DNA of 64,000 nucleotides from Alphaproteobacteria bacterium. Lineage in GTDB: Bacteria; Myxococcota_A; UBA796; GCA-2862545. Shown here in pieces: positions 51,172-60,162 of the stretch. Location: NCBI GenBank assembly GCA_020632885.1, contig JACKEQ010000003.1, forward strand, positions 1 through 64,000, given 5' to 3'. The notes beneath the pieces were generated by a model. That model worked only from the letters and a program-made list of their open reading frames with translations. It ran no database searches and was not told the origin of the DNA. Both the position numbers and the translations under genes were made by a program. Position 1 is the stretch's first letter. Each line of letters begins with the position of its first letter.

Positions 51172-53720
51172 GCACCCCGATGTTCGAGCAGTACCACCGG
51201 CTCAAGGCGGCGCACCCCGAAGCCCTCCTGTTCTTCCGGATGGGCGACTTCTACGAGCTGTTCTTCGACGACGCGAGGGAGGCGGCGGGCCTGCTGGAGC
51301 TCACGCTCACGTCGAGGAACAAGAACGACCCCGAGCCCATCCCGATGGCCGGGGTCCCGCACCATGCCGCCGCCTCCTACATCCAGAAGCTCGTGGAGGC
51401 CGGCCGGCGCGTGGCCATCGCGGAGCAGGTGGAGGACCCCGCCCTCGCGAAGGGTCTCGTGCGGCGCGAGGTCACGCGGGTGGTCACTCCCGGCGTGGCG
51501 TTCGACTCGAGGGTGCTCGATCAGCGCGTGCCGAACTACCTGGCTGCGCTCGCGACCCACGAGGGTCGGTTCGGGGTGGCCGTGCTCGACTGCAGCACGG
51601 GCGACTTCCAGGGTACGGAGGTCGGCTCGTTGGTCGCCGCACTCTCGGAGCTCGCGCGGCTCGAGCCCCGCGAGGTCCTCGTCGGCCCAGGATTCGACCC
51701 CCGGGACCTCAGGCGTCACCTGAAGGGCATCCTGCAGAGCCCGCCTGTGACGGGCTCGTTCGACGATGGGGTCGCGAGGGGCCTGCTGATCAAGCGCGGT
51801 CTCGAGGTGCCCTCCGCACCAGCGCTCGCGCGCGCGGCCGGAGCCGCCCTGGCGTACGGGCTGGCGATGACGGGCGGCGAGCTCCCGAACGTGCGCGATC
51901 TCCGCACCTGGGTGACCCGCGGGTTCATGGTGCTCGACGACACCACCCGCAGGAACCTCGAGCTCGTGCGCACCCAGCGCACGCTCCAGCGCAAGGGGAG
52001 CCTGCTCCACCTCGTGGACCGGACGTGCACGGCCATGGGCGGACGGCGGCTCCGCGAGTGGCTCGGGTTCCCGCTGCTCGACCTCGAGCGCATCGCGCAG
52101 CGTCAGCTCGCCATCCACACGCTGGTCGAGGAGATCGACGTCCGCGAGCAGGTGGAGTGGGCGCTGCAGCAGGTGGCCGACGTGGAGCGCATCGTCTCCC
52201 GTGTCACCCAGGGCACGGCGAACGCGCGCGACCTCGCGGCCCTCGCCACCACCCTCGAGGCGCTCCCGGACCTCGTGAGCGCCTGTCGCGGATTGAAGCC
52301 TCTCGAGGCCCATCTCCCCGAAGACCTCACGCAGGACGTGAAAGAGGACATCCAGGCGTGGCTGGTCGACGAGCCCCCGATCCTCATCACCGAAGGGGGG
52401 CTCATCCGCGAGGGCGCCCACCCCGAGCTCGATCAGCTGGTGGGGCTCGCCATGGACGGTGTGGGCGTGCTCGGTGACCTCGAGCAGCGCGAGCGTGAGG
52501 CGAGCGGAATCACCACCCTGAAGCTCCGCCAGAACAAGGTGTTCGGGTACTACCTCGAGGTCACGCGGGCCCACCTGCATCGCGTCCCCGAGCGCTGGAT
52601 CCGGAAGCAGACCCTCACGAACTGCGAGAGGTTCATCACCCCCGAGCTCAAGGAGCTCGAGGACCGCGTGCTCGGCGCGGACGACCGCCGCAAGAAGCTC
52701 GAGCTGGAGCTGTTCGACGCCCTGCGGACCCGCGTGGCCGACCAGGCTCCGCGCCTCGCGGCCCTCGCACGACGCGTGGCCGAGCTGGACGTGCTGCGGG
52801 CCCTCGCCGAGGTGGCCGCCGACCTCGGCTGGTGCCGCCCGGACGTCCACGAGGGGCGGGACGTCGAGATCCGGAACGGCCGGCACCCGGTGGTGGAGTC
52901 CATGCTCGAGGAGGAGCGGTTCGTCCCCAACGACATCGCGTTCACGCCGGGCTCCGAGCTCATCGTGCTCACCGGTCCCAACATGGCCGGGAAGTCCACC
53001 GTCATGCGCCAGGTGGCCCTCATCGTGCTCCTCGCCCAGATGGGGAGCTTCGTACCCGCAGAGGCCGCGTCCATCGGCCTGGTCGACCGGATCTTCACGC
53101 GGGTGGGGGCCTCGGACGACCTCGGGCGCGGGCAGTCCACGTTCATGGTCGAGATGGCCGAGACCTCCACCATCCTCCACGAGGCCACGAGCCGATCTCT
53201 CGTGCTGCTCGACGAGATCGGGCGCGGGACCTCCACGTACGACGGTCTCTCGATCGCCTGGGCGGTGGCCGAGGATCTCGCGGACCGGAGCCACGCGCGC
53301 ACCCTGTTCGCAACGCACTACCACGAGCTCTGCGACCTCGCGGACACGCGCGAGAACGTCGTGAACCTCTCGATCGCCGTGAGCGAGCAGGGCGACGACA
53401 TCGTGTTCCTGCGCCGCCTGAAGAGCGGGGGAGCCTCCAGGTCGTACGGCATCCAGTGCGCCCGCCTGGCCGGGCTCCCGAACCCCGTCGTGAAGCGGGC
53501 GCGGGCCCTCCTCAAGCGCTTCGAGAAGCACGCGCCGCGCAACGACCGCGAACAGCTCTCGCTGTTCGGAGTGTTCGCTGCACCCTCGAAGGAGCCCGAG
53601 CCCTCCGAGCCGGAGCCCGATGTCCTGCGCGAAGCGCTCGGCCGCGTCGACCCCGACACCCTGACGCCGCGCGAGGCCCTGAAGGTGCTCTACGACCTCA
53701 AGGCCCTCGCGGATGGATGA
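51168..53720 (+). CDS. mutS: DNA mismatch repair protein MutS
   Basis: 850 residues, full length. The mismatch-reading Phe-X-Glu is in MGDFYELFFDDA (Phe28, Glu30). Clamp and lever domains follow; the ATPase has Walker A GPNMAGKST, QSTFMVEMAET, LDEIGRGTSTYDG and the His switch ATHYHEL. The TTG start at 51168 overlaps the rsmB stop (TTGA) and gives STPMFEQYHRLKAAHP, matching the family; an ATG at 51180 would remove four residues. Works with MutL (40815-42560). xerD starts eight bases before the end. Confidence 0.97.
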   Translation: MSTPMFEQYHRLKAAHPEALLFFRMGDFYELFFDDAREAAGLLELTLTSRNKNDPEPIPMAGVPHHAAASYIQKLVEAGRRVAIAEQVEDPALAKGLVRREVTRVVTPGVAFDSRVLDQRVPNYLAALATHEGRFGVAVLDCSTGDFQGTEVGSLVAALSELARLEPREVLVGPGFDPRDLRRHLKGILQSPPVTGSFDDGVARGLLIKRGLEVPSAPALARAAGAALAYGLAMTGGELPNVRDLRTWVTRGFMVLDDTTRRNLELVRTQRTLQRKGSLLHLVDRTCTAMGGRRLREWLGFPLLDLERIAQRQLAIHTLVEEIDVREQVEWALQQVADVERIVSRVTQGTANARDLAALATTLEALPDLVSACRGLKPLEAHLPEDLTQDVKEDIQAWLVDEPPILITEGGLIREGAHPELDQLVGLAMDGVGVLGDLEQREREASGITTLKLRQNKVFGYYLEVTRAHLHRVPERWIRKQTLTNCERFITPELKELEDRVLGADDRRKKLELELFDALRTRVADQAPRLAALARRVAELDVLRALAEVAADLGWCRPDVHEGRDVEIRNGRHPVVESMLEEERFVPNDIAFTPGSELIVLTGPNMAGKSTVMRQVALIVLLAQMGSFVPAEAASIGLVDRIFTRVGASDDLGRGQSTFMVEMAETSTILHEATSRSLVLLDEIGRGTSTYDGLSIAWAVAEDLADRSHARTLFATHYHELCDLADTRENVVNLSIAVSEQGDDIVFLRRLKSGGASRSYGIQCARLAGLPNPVVKRARALLKRFEKHAPRNDREQLSLFGVFAAPSKEPEPSEPEPDVLREALGRVDPDTLTPREALKVLYDLKALADG

Positions 53721-54597
53721 AGCCATCGAGGGCTTCACGTACTGGCTGAGGGTCGAGCGCAACCGATCCCCGAACACCGTGGAGGCCTACGTCCGCGACC
53801 TCCGGCGCTTCGCGGAGTGGATGGAGGAGGCGGGACGCGACCTGGCGTCGATCGACCGTCCGGACATCGTGGCGCACATGGCGTGGCTCGAGGAGCGCGG
53901 GGTGGGGAAGCGCTCGATCGCCCGCTCCAGGACGAGCATCCGGCAGTTCTTCAAGTACCTCGTGAAGGAGCGATGGCGGGAGGACGACCCCACGGTGCTC
54001 GTGGTCGCCCCGAAGTTCACGAGCCCGCTGCCCACCGTGCTGTCGAGGGAGCAGGTCGAGGCGCTGCTCGACACGCCGGGGGCCGAGCCCCTCGCGATCC
54101 GCGACCGGGCCATGATCGCCGTGCTCTACGCCAGCGGCCTGCGCGTGAGCGAGCTGGTCGGGCTGCTCTGGCGCAATGTCGACAGTCGCACGGGCCTCCT
54201 CAAGGTCCGCGGGAAGGGCGACAAGGAGCGGCTGGTGCCCGTCGGAGAGCGCGCGCTGGAGGAGATCCGCAGGTACCTCGTGGCCAGCCGTCCGCTCCTG
54301 GACCCTGCGGGCGACTGCCCCACACTCTTCGTGAGCAGGCGGGGAACGCCGATGACCCGCCAGAACTTCTGGGAGCGCCTGAAGGGCTGGGCGTTGCGGG
54401 CGGGCATCCGGGGAAAGGTGAGCCCGCACGTCCTGCGCCATTCCTTCGCGACCCACCTCCTCGAGCACGGCGCGGACCTGCGGTCCCTCCAGGCCATGCT
54501 CGGCCATGCCGACATCTCCACCACCCAGATCTACACGCACGTCAGCAGGGTCCGCCTCGCGCGGCTCCACGCGGAGCACCATCCCCGCGGAAGGTGA
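53713..54597 (+). CDS. xerD: Tyrosine recombinase XerD/XerC
   Basis: 294 residues. Site-specific recombinase resolving chromosome dimers at dif. Catalytic residues all present: Arg144 (ASGLRVSEL), Lys168 (VRGKGDKERLVP), His239 and Arg242 (HVLRHSFATHLL), His265 (LGHADI) and nucleophile Tyr274 (TTQIYTHV). The N-terminal SAM-like domain starts AIEGFTYWLRVERNRSPNTVEAY. XerD is slightly favoured over XerC by LLEHGADLRSLQAMLGHADISTTQIYTHV, but assignment needs the partner. No dif-like site was found in the window. ATG lies within the end of mutS. Confidence 0.9.
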   Translation: MDEAIEGFTYWLRVERNRSPNTVEAYVRDLRRFAEWMEEAGRDLASIDRPDIVAHMAWLEERGVGKRSIARSRTSIRQFFKYLVKERWREDDPTVLVVAPKFTSPLPTVLSREQVEALLDTPGAEPLAIRDRAMIAVLYASGLRVSELVGLLWRNVDSRTGLLKVRGKGDKERLVPVGERALEEIRRYLVASRPLLDPAGDCPTLFVSRRGTPMTRQNFWERLKGWALRAGIRGKVSPHVLRHSFATHLLEHGADLRSLQAMLGHADISTTQIYTHVSRVRLARLHAEHHPRGR

Positions 54598-54607
54598 GCG
54601 GTGAATG

Positions 54608-54639
54608 TGCCCTGGCTGTCACGTGAGCGACACAGGGCA
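54608..54639 (+). terminator. Hairpin between xerD and the Na/Pi symporter gene
   Basis: TGCCCTG (54608-54614) pairs with CAGGGCA (54633-54639), and after a two-base bulge TGTC pairs with GACA, with an eight-base loop. No T tract follows, so it may be a weak or factor-dependent terminator, or a leader structure for the downstream gene. Confidence 0.3.
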
Positions 54640-54667
54640 GGGGTACCAGGGAAGTGGAGAGTTCCCC

Positions 54668-55984
54668 ATGAGCGACCGATCCTCCGCCTTCCTGAAGCAG
54701 GTGCCGGCGTTGCTGGCGATCACCTACGGCTTCTTCCTGTCGATCGACTTCATGGGTGGCGGGATGAAGGCGAGCTTCAAGGAGCCCCTCACGAAGTACC
54801 TGGAGGCCCACGCCTCGGACTTCACGGAGCTCGTGAGCTTCGTCATCGGCATCATCGGCACGTCCTTCGTGCAGTCCTCCAGCACCGTGACCTCGATCGC
54901 CGTGACGCTCGCGGCGGACGGTCTCGTGCCCATGATCATCGCCATCGGCATCGTGCACGGCGCGAACCTCGGGACGTCCGTGACGTCCAGCCTCGTCGCG
55001 TTCGCCGCAGAGGTGCGTCCCCTCACGGGTCACTTCGGCCGGGACCTCCGCAACCTGCTGTTCGCCCCGCGCCTGCCCGGCTTCCACCGGGCGGTGTCCA
55101 CGGCCATCGTGCACGGCATGTTCAACGCCGTCCTCGTGACCCTCATCGTGCTCTTCCTCGAGATCCCGTTCGGCTTCATCCATCGCATGGCCGAGTACAT
55201 CGCGAGCTCCATGAACGCGTCGGTGCAGAGCAGCGCGACCATCGTGAAGGCCCTGGAGATCATCACGCCCGGCGCGTGGACCAAGCCCGTGACCAAGGAG
55301 CTCCTGCACCTCGGAGCGCCGGGCTGGTTGCTCGTGGCCGTGGGCTTCGTGCTCCTCTTCGCCTGCCTCAAGGGCTTCTCGGGCCGGATGCGGGAGGTCC
55401 TGCTCGCCGGGACGGACCCCGACGACGTCGAGGCCATGGGGCGCACGCTGCTCGGCACGCACCCCTTCGACACCTTCGTGCGCGGCCTGGTGCTCACGAT
55501 GCTCGTGCAGAGCAGCTCGGCCACGACGTCGATGGTCGTCCCGCTCGCCGGGATGGGCTTCTTCACGGTCCGCCAGATCTTCCCGTTCGTGATGGGCGCC
55601 AACATCGGCACCACCGTCACCGCGCTCATGGCGGCCACGGCGGCCTTCGGGACACCCGGCTTCCAGGCGGGGATGACCATCGCGCTCTGCCACTTCCTGC
55701 TCAACACCGTGGCCGTCGTGATGGTGTGGACCATCCCGGGGCTCTACACGAGCGTGCTCGGGTGCACGGAGTGGCTCGCGGACAAGTCCGAGCGCACGCC
55801 CGCCATGCTGCTCGTCTACCTGGCGACGCTGGCCGTGGTCGTGCCTGTCGTGGTCTACGTGCTCCCCGAGATGCTCGCCTGGGGGCTGCTCGCCACCATC
55901 GTCGTCCTGATGCTGGTCGGTCCGCACCTGTACCTGCGCAGGAAGGCCCAACGGGGCGAGGAGCTGAGCGAAGCCCTCGCTTGA
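54668..55984 (+). CDS. Na/Pi-cotransporter family protein
   Basis: 438 residues, polytopic. Two inverted QSSS motifs, FVQSSSTVTSIAV and LVQSSSATTSMVV, mark the Na+/phosphate cotransporter (NptA/PF02690) family, each followed by a conserved GANLGTSVT / GANIGTTVT. It lacks the C-terminal PhoU-like domain found in YjbB-type members. The ATG at 54668 is preceded by GGAGAG; an earlier in-frame start (54605) would overlap the hairpin region and is less likely. Likely takes up or exports phosphate with sodium. It ends directly against the convergent sigma-factor gene with no gap. Confidence 0.9.
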   Translation: MSDRSSAFLKQVPALLAITYGFFLSIDFMGGGMKASFKEPLTKYLEAHASDFTELVSFVIGIIGTSFVQSSSTVTSIAVTLAADGLVPMIIAIGIVHGANLGTSVTSSLVAFAAEVRPLTGHFGRDLRNLLFAPRLPGFHRAVSTAIVHGMFNAVLVTLIVLFLEIPFGFIHRMAEYIASSMNASVQSSATIVKALEIITPGAWTKPVTKELLHLGAPGWLLVAVGFVLLFACLKGFSGRMREVLLAGTDPDDVEAMGRTLLGTHPFDTFVRGLVLTMLVQSSSATTSMVVPLAGMGFFTVRQIFPFVMGANIGTTVTALMAATAAFGTPGFQAGMTIALCHFLLNTVAVVMVWTIPGLYTSVLGCTEWLADKSERTPAMLLVYLATLAVVVPVVVYVLPEMLAWGLLATIVVLMLVGPHLYLRRKAQRGEELSEALA

Positions 55985-56620
55985 TCAGCGCTCGCCCGCG
56001 ACGTAGTCGGCGACCGCTTCGCGCACGCGGCCACGGGCCCGATGGAGGAGGACGCGCTGGTTGGCCTCGGTGACGCCGAGGTCCGCGCAGACGGCGTCGC
56101 TGGGCTCACCGTGGACGTCGCGGAGCTCGAGGACACGGCGCTGGCGCTCGGGCAGGACCTCCATCGCGTCGCGCAGCACGCCGCCGAGCTCCTCGCTGGC
56201 CTGGGCGACGTCGGGGGTCTGGGCCCACGGATCGGGGGACGACCAGTGGCCCGGGATGGCGAGGGACTCGACGTCCACGTGCGGCGCGAAGGAGGCGAAC
56301 GCGACGCTGCGTTGCTCGCAGCGGCCACGGGTCCGCGCGCGGTTGGTGAGGATCCGCAGGATCCAGGTCTTCAGGGACGACCGACCCCCGAAGCGGGGCA
56401 GGCCCTCCATGACGGCCAGCCAGGTCTCCTGGACGACGTCCTCCACCGCCCCGTGGCGTCCGCAGTACCTGTGGGCGACGCGGGCCATCGTGGGGCCGAG
56501 CTCGGTCACGAGCGCCTCGAACGCCCCCGGCTCACCGGCGAGGAGGCGCGCGACGCGGGCGCCCTCCGCGTCGTGGCGGCGGCTGCCATAGGATGGGACA
56601 CAGGGGGAGAGGGCCTGCAT
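55985..56620 (-). CDS. ECF-type RNA polymerase sigma factor
   Basis: 211 residues. Region 2 is seen in VAHRYCGRHGAVEDVVQETWLAVMEGLPRFGGRSSLKTWILRI and region 4 in LPERQRRVLELRDVHGEPSDAVCADLGVTEANQRVLLHRARGRVREAV. No anti-sigma gene adjoins it. The ATG at 56620 is the best start but lacks a Shine-Dalgarno. It shares the bases CATG with the start of the divergent gene. A longer frame from 56761 would cover the neighbour's N-terminus and is unlikely. Which genes it controls is unknown. Confidence 0.88.
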   Translation of the reverse strand: MQALSPCVPSYGSRRHDAEGARVARLLAGEPGAFEALVTELGPTMARVAHRYCGRHGAVEDVVQETWLAVMEGLPRFGGRSSLKTWILRILTNRARTRGRCEQRSVAFASFAPHVDVESLAIPGHWSSPDPWAQTPDVAQASEELGGVLRDAMEVLPERQRRVLELRDVHGEPSDAVCADLGVTEANQRVLLHRARGRVREAVADYVAGER

Positions 56621-57245
56621 GACGGTGTCCGTGTTCGTGTTCGCGAAGCCACCACGACCCGGGGTGTCCAAGACGCGCCTGGCTGCCGGGGTGGGGGAGG
56701 AGGCGGCCGCGCGGCTCGCCGCCGCGTTCCTCGTGGACACCGTACGGGCGGTCGTGGCCAACGGTTACCGCGCGACGATCGCCACCACCGAGGTGGACGC
56801 GGACTTCGGGGTGGACGTGCCCCGGGTGCCGCAGGGCGGAGGCACGCTCGGCGACCGCCTGGAGCGCGTGCTCGCGGCGGGCCTCCGGGATGCCGAGGTG
56901 GTCGTCGCCCTGGGTGCCGACAGCCCGGGCATGCCCGCGGCCGCGCTGGAGGCCGCCGTGCGTGCAGCACGCTCGGGCGGCGTGGGGCTCGTGCCCGCGG
57001 AGGACGGCGGATTCACGGCCCTCGCCACGTCGGTCGTGCCGCCCGGCGTGTTCGACGACCTGCCCTGGTCGAGCCCCGACACCCTGGAGGCCACACAGGC
57101 CTCCCTGGTCGCCCGGGGACTGTTCGTGCACCTCGGAGAGCCCTGGTTCGACATCGATCATCCGGAGGACCTCGAGCGCTTTCGAGGGTCTGTGGCCCGC
57201 GGCGATGCACCCGCCACGTGGGCCGTGTTGGACCGCCTGCCGTGA
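56619..57245 (+). CDS. TIGR04282/DUF2064 family glycosyltransferase
   Basis: 208 residues, GT-A-like fold of the TIGR04282 family (DUF2064), described for arsenosugar-type biosynthesis and related to CofC nucleotidyltransferases. Diagnostic segments: VFVFAKPPRPGVSKTRLA, QGGGTLGDRLERVL, VVALGADSPGMPAAAL, LVPAEDGGFTALA and PWFDIDHPEDLERF. GGAGAGG (56606-56612) is a good ribosome site and TAGGAT (56589-56594) a possible -10. Substrate unknown. The YdcF-like gene starts in its stop codon, and the MFS transporter follows the same way. Confidence 0.85.
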   Translation: MTVSVFVFAKPPRPGVSKTRLAAGVGEEAAARLAAAFLVDTVRAVVANGYRATIATTEVDADFGVDVPRVPQGGGTLGDRLERVLAAGLRDAEVVVALGADSPGMPAAALEAAVRAARSGGVGLVPAEDGGFTALATSVVPPGVFDDLPWSSPDTLEATQASLVARGLFVHLGEPWFDIDHPEDLERFRGSVARGDAPATWAVLDRLP

Positions 57246-57766
57246 GGCCGTTCCGCCTCGCCGCACTGCCGGTGTTCGTGCTCCGGGTGCACCGCGACGG
57301 CCGGATGCCGCCCCCCGAGGGGCCGTTCGACGTGCTGGTGGTGCCCGGGGCGCGGGTCCGCGACGACGGGAGCCCGTCCACGGCGCTCCTGCGTCGGATG
57401 GACCTCGGGATCGAGCTGTTCCGTCAGGGGCTCGCGGACCGGCTGCTGCTGACCGGAAGGGGTCCAGGTCCCGTTCCGGAGGCCGATTGGATGGCGCGGA
57501 TTGCCCGCGACGCCGGCATCGCACAAGATGCCCTGGATCTGGAGCGCCACGCGATGACCACCGCCGAGAACGCGCTGTACGCATCGCGTGTCCGACCCGC
57601 GCGCCGTGTGCTCGTGGTCACCGACGACACGCACGTCCGCCGCTGCGTTCGGGAGTTCGCCCGCCACTACCCCGAGGTGCACGGGGTCGGAGCGCCCACG
57701 AGCGGACGTACGAACGCCCGGAACCTCCTGGTCGAGGCCCTCAAGGAAGCCTGGCGGGGCAGGTGA
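57242..57766 (+). CDS. YdcF/ElyC-like DUF218 protein
   Basis: 174 residues. DUF218 fold: FDVLVVPGARVRDDGSPSTALLRRMDLGIELFRQG, LLLTGRGPGPVPEADWMARIARDAGI and HAMTTAENALYASRV match the family's conserved blocks, which form a Rossmann-like domain. E. coli members (ElyC, SanA, YdcF) act at the envelope; YdcF binds SAM. No membrane helix is seen except a weak hydrophobic start. GTG overlaps the upstream stop (GTGA) and its stop overlaps the MFS gene. Activity unknown. Confidence 0.85.
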   Translation: MRPFRLAALPVFVLRVHRDGRMPPPEGPFDVLVVPGARVRDDGSPSTALLRRMDLGIELFRQGLADRLLLTGRGPGPVPEADWMARIARDAGIAQDALDLERHAMTTAENALYASRVRPARRVLVVTDDTHVRRCVREFARHYPEVHGVGAPTSGRTNARNLLVEALKEAWRGR

Positions 57767-59055
57767 GCCACCTCTCCCTCAGGGTCCGCCAGGGCTACGG
57801 TCTGGGGGCGCTGTCGATCTCCCTGGTCAACACGCCCATCCTGCTGTTCCTCATGAAGTTCCTCGTGGACGAGGCCGGCATCCAGCCCGTGGTGGCGGGG
57901 GCCCTCGTGTTCCTCGGCAAGATCTGGGACGCCGTGACGGACCCGATGGTGGGAGCCCTCACGGACCGCACGAAGAGCTCGATGGGGCCCCGCCGGCCGT
58001 GGCTCCTCGGGGGCATCTGGCCGCTGGCCCTGGTGGTGTACTGCCTCTGGCAGCCCCTCCCGCTCGAGGGGACCCTGAAGGTGGCGGGCTACGGCCTTCT
58101 GCTCCTCGCATACAACACGGCCCTCACGTGCGTCATGGTGCCCTACGGCGCCCTCACGCCGGCCATCGCGCGCGAGTACGACCAGCGCACCGCGCTCAAC
58201 GCGGCCCGCATGGGGTGGTCGATCATCGGGGGCATCATCGCGGCCATCGTGGTCCCGCTGCTGCGTCAGCGCACCGGGACCTACGGCACGGGCATGAGCG
58301 TGCTGGCGGTGCTCTGCATCTTCCCGGTGCTCGTCACGTTCGTCACCACGAAGGGCCTGGATCGCCCCGTCGACACCCACGCCGCGAAGGCCGCGGGCTC
58401 CGTGCTCGCCGTGCCGGCCTTCCAGAAGGTCGCCGCCCTGTTCGTGGCCGCGTGGGGGAGCCTGTCGATCGTGGCGGCCATCCTGCCGTTCTACATCCAG
58501 CACTACGTGGGCCGGCCGGACCTCGAGGACCTGCTGTTCGGGGCCATCCAGATCTCCGGGCTGTTCAGCGTGCCGCTGGTGGTCGCCGTGGCCCGTCGCA
58601 CCCAGAAACACACGGCCTACGCGCTGTTGATGGGGTCCTGGGCCGCGTTGCTGCTCGTGCTCGCCATGGCCCCCCGCGGCGTCTGGCAGATCACGCTCGT
58701 GATGATGGTCCTCGCGGGTCCGGGCATGGCGGCGGCCCACGTGCTGCCGTGGTCGATGCTGCCGGACGTCGTGGACGCCGACACGGCGGCGAACGGAACG
58801 GACCGTGCGGGCGCGTTCTACGGGGCCATGACGTTCCTGGAGAAGGTCGGCACGGCCCTGGCCCTGCAGAGCGCCATGCTGGCCCTCCAGCTCGGAGGGT
58901 ACCAGGCGAAGGCCCCGACGCAGTCCGACATGGCGATCGACACGCTGGCCCTCGTCATCGGCCCGCTGCCGGGGGCGGTGCTCGCGGCCGCCTGTCTGCT
59001 CGCCTGGCTGCGTCCGCCGGTGACCCGCGCCGAGCTCGAGGCCATGCAGGCTTGA
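57763..59055 (+). CDS. MFS transporter, GPH (MelB/Mfsd2-like) family
   Basis: 430 residues, twelve predicted helices. The cytoplasmic loop FLGKIWDAVTDPMVGALTDRTKSSMGPRRPWLLGG is the GPH family hallmark with the conserved Asp residues of cation binding. GPH members carry sugars, or lysolipids in the Mfsd2 branch, together with Na+ or H+. Coupling to a glycosyltransferase and a DUF218 protein suggests an envelope glycan or glycolipid as substrate, but this is speculative. GTG overlaps the upstream stop, and a small membrane protein begins in its own stop. Confidence 0.88.
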   Translation: MSHLSLRVRQGYGLGALSISLVNTPILLFLMKFLVDEAGIQPVVAGALVFLGKIWDAVTDPMVGALTDRTKSSMGPRRPWLLGGIWPLALVVYCLWQPLPLEGTLKVAGYGLLLLAYNTALTCVMVPYGALTPAIAREYDQRTALNAARMGWSIIGGIIAAIVVPLLRQRTGTYGTGMSVLAVLCIFPVLVTFVTTKGLDRPVDTHAAKAAGSVLAVPAFQKVAALFVAAWGSLSIVAAILPFYIQHYVGRPDLEDLLFGAIQISGLFSVPLVVAVARRTQKHTAYALLMGSWAALLLVLAMAPRGVWQITLVMMVLAGPGMAAAHVLPWSMLPDVVDADTAANGTDRAGAFYGAMTFLEKVGTALALQSAMLALQLGGYQAKAPTQSDMAIDTLALVIGPLPGAVLAAACLLAWLRPPVTRAELEAMQA

Positions 59056-59396
59056 TCCCGCGGGTGCTCCTCGGGGAGCTCGTGGTGGCCGGGCTGGTCG
59101 CGCTCCTCCCCGGCCAGGCTGTCGTCGTGGCGGGCGTGGGGCTCGTGCTCGTGGGCTTCCTGGCCGAGCAGGGGGGCGACCGCGCGACCCACACGCGGGT
59201 GGCGCGCTGGGTGGCGGTGGTGAACGCGCCCGTCCTGGCGGGCCTCTGGCTCCTCGCGAGCGCGACGGACCCGGAGATCGCGGCATCCTCTTGGGGTCAG
59301 CGCGCCGTGCTCGCCACCCTGCTGGGCAGCGCGTTCGGGCTGGCGACTGGCGGCCTCGTGCTGCTCGGGCTCGACGCTCGCGCCCACACACGCTGA
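59052..59396 (+). CDS. Small four-helix membrane protein, unknown
   Basis: 114 residues, mostly hydrophobic, with about four membrane helices (GELVVAGLVALLPGQAVVVAGVGLVLVGF, WVAVVNAPVLAGLWLLASA, LATLLGSAFGLATGGLVLLGL). TTG at 59052 overlaps the MFS stop (TTGA); GTG at 59064 is an alternative. Co-translated with the MFS transporter and possibly a partner of it. No family recognised. It ends one base before the convergent hydrolase gene. Confidence 0.65.
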   Translation: MIPRVLLGELVVAGLVALLPGQAVVVAGVGLVLVGFLAEQGGDRATHTRVARWVAVVNAPVLAGLWLLASATDPEIAASSWGQRAVLATLLGSAFGLATGGLVLLGLDARAHTR

Positions 59397-59397
59397 C

Positions 59398-60162
59398 TCA
59401 GGGGACGAGGAGCTCGGCCAGACCGTTCGGGTTGTCGACGTGGAGCCAGTGACCCGCGTCCGCGAGCTCGTGCAGGGTGGCCCGCGGGCCGAGGTGCATG
59501 CGGTCGAGCACGTCCGGGGTCCAGCGGTCGCTGCGCATGGCGCGCACGATGTGCACCTCGGGGCCGTCGTGGGCTCGCTCGAGCCACGCTCCGAAGTCCG
59601 CCAGGAAGTAGGACGCCATCATGGTGTCGATGGCGTCGAGGTCGTACACCCAGCGCCAGCCGTCCTCGCCGCGCTTCAGGCTCGTGAGCAGCCAGTCCAC
59701 GAGCATCTGGGAGAGCCCCGCGTCCAGCAGGGCGACCCGGACGTCCGCGCGGTCCGCGGCGGGCATGGCGAGGTGCCGGAGGGCCGCGAGGACCTGGATC
59801 ACGTCGCTGTCGCCGGACTGCACGGAGACGGGGATGCTGTCGAGCACCCACACGTCTTCGGCCGTGCCCACCGTGGCCGCCCACTGCAGCGCCACCTTGC
59901 CGCCGAACGAGTGCCCGATGACCCGATCGGGCGAGGGGAGGGCGGCGAGGTCGTCCGCGCAGGCCTGGAGGTCGGCCGTGCCCGGAAGCGGACCGGTCTC
60001 GCCGTGGTTGCGGAGATCCGGGAGCACGTAGGCCCACGAGGGGTCGCGACGGCGCAGCATCCGAGCGAAGCCGCGCCAGTTCCGCCCGGACCCGAGGATG
60101 CCGTGGAGCATCCAGGCCGTGCGGGTCACCTCCGGACCCGTGACCGTCTCGAAGTGGATCAA
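59398..60162 (-). CDS. Alpha/beta hydrolase (YbfF/ABHD11-like)
   Basis: 254 residues. Oxyanion segment LHGILGSGRNWRGFARML, LPDLRNHGETG, nucleophile Ser85 in GHSFGGKVAL, and a late histidine in DAGHWLHVDNP complete an esterase triad. The DLRNHG and GHSFGGK pattern is that of the YbfF/ABHD11 esterases acting on acyl-CoA or small esters. TTG start in the stop codon of the response-regulator gene (TTGA). Substrate unknown. Confidence 0.88.
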   Translation of the reverse strand: MIHFETVTGPEVTRTAWMLHGILGSGRNWRGFARMLRRRDPSWAYVLPDLRNHGETGPLPGTADLQACADDLAALPSPDRVIGHSFGGKVALQWAATVGTAEDVWVLDSIPVSVQSGDSDVIQVLAALRHLAMPAADRADVRVALLDAGLSQMLVDWLLTSLKRGEDGWRWVYDLDAIDTMMASYFLADFGAWLERAHDGPEVHIVRAMRSDRWTPDVLDRMHLGPRATLHELADAGHWLHVDNPNGLAELLVP

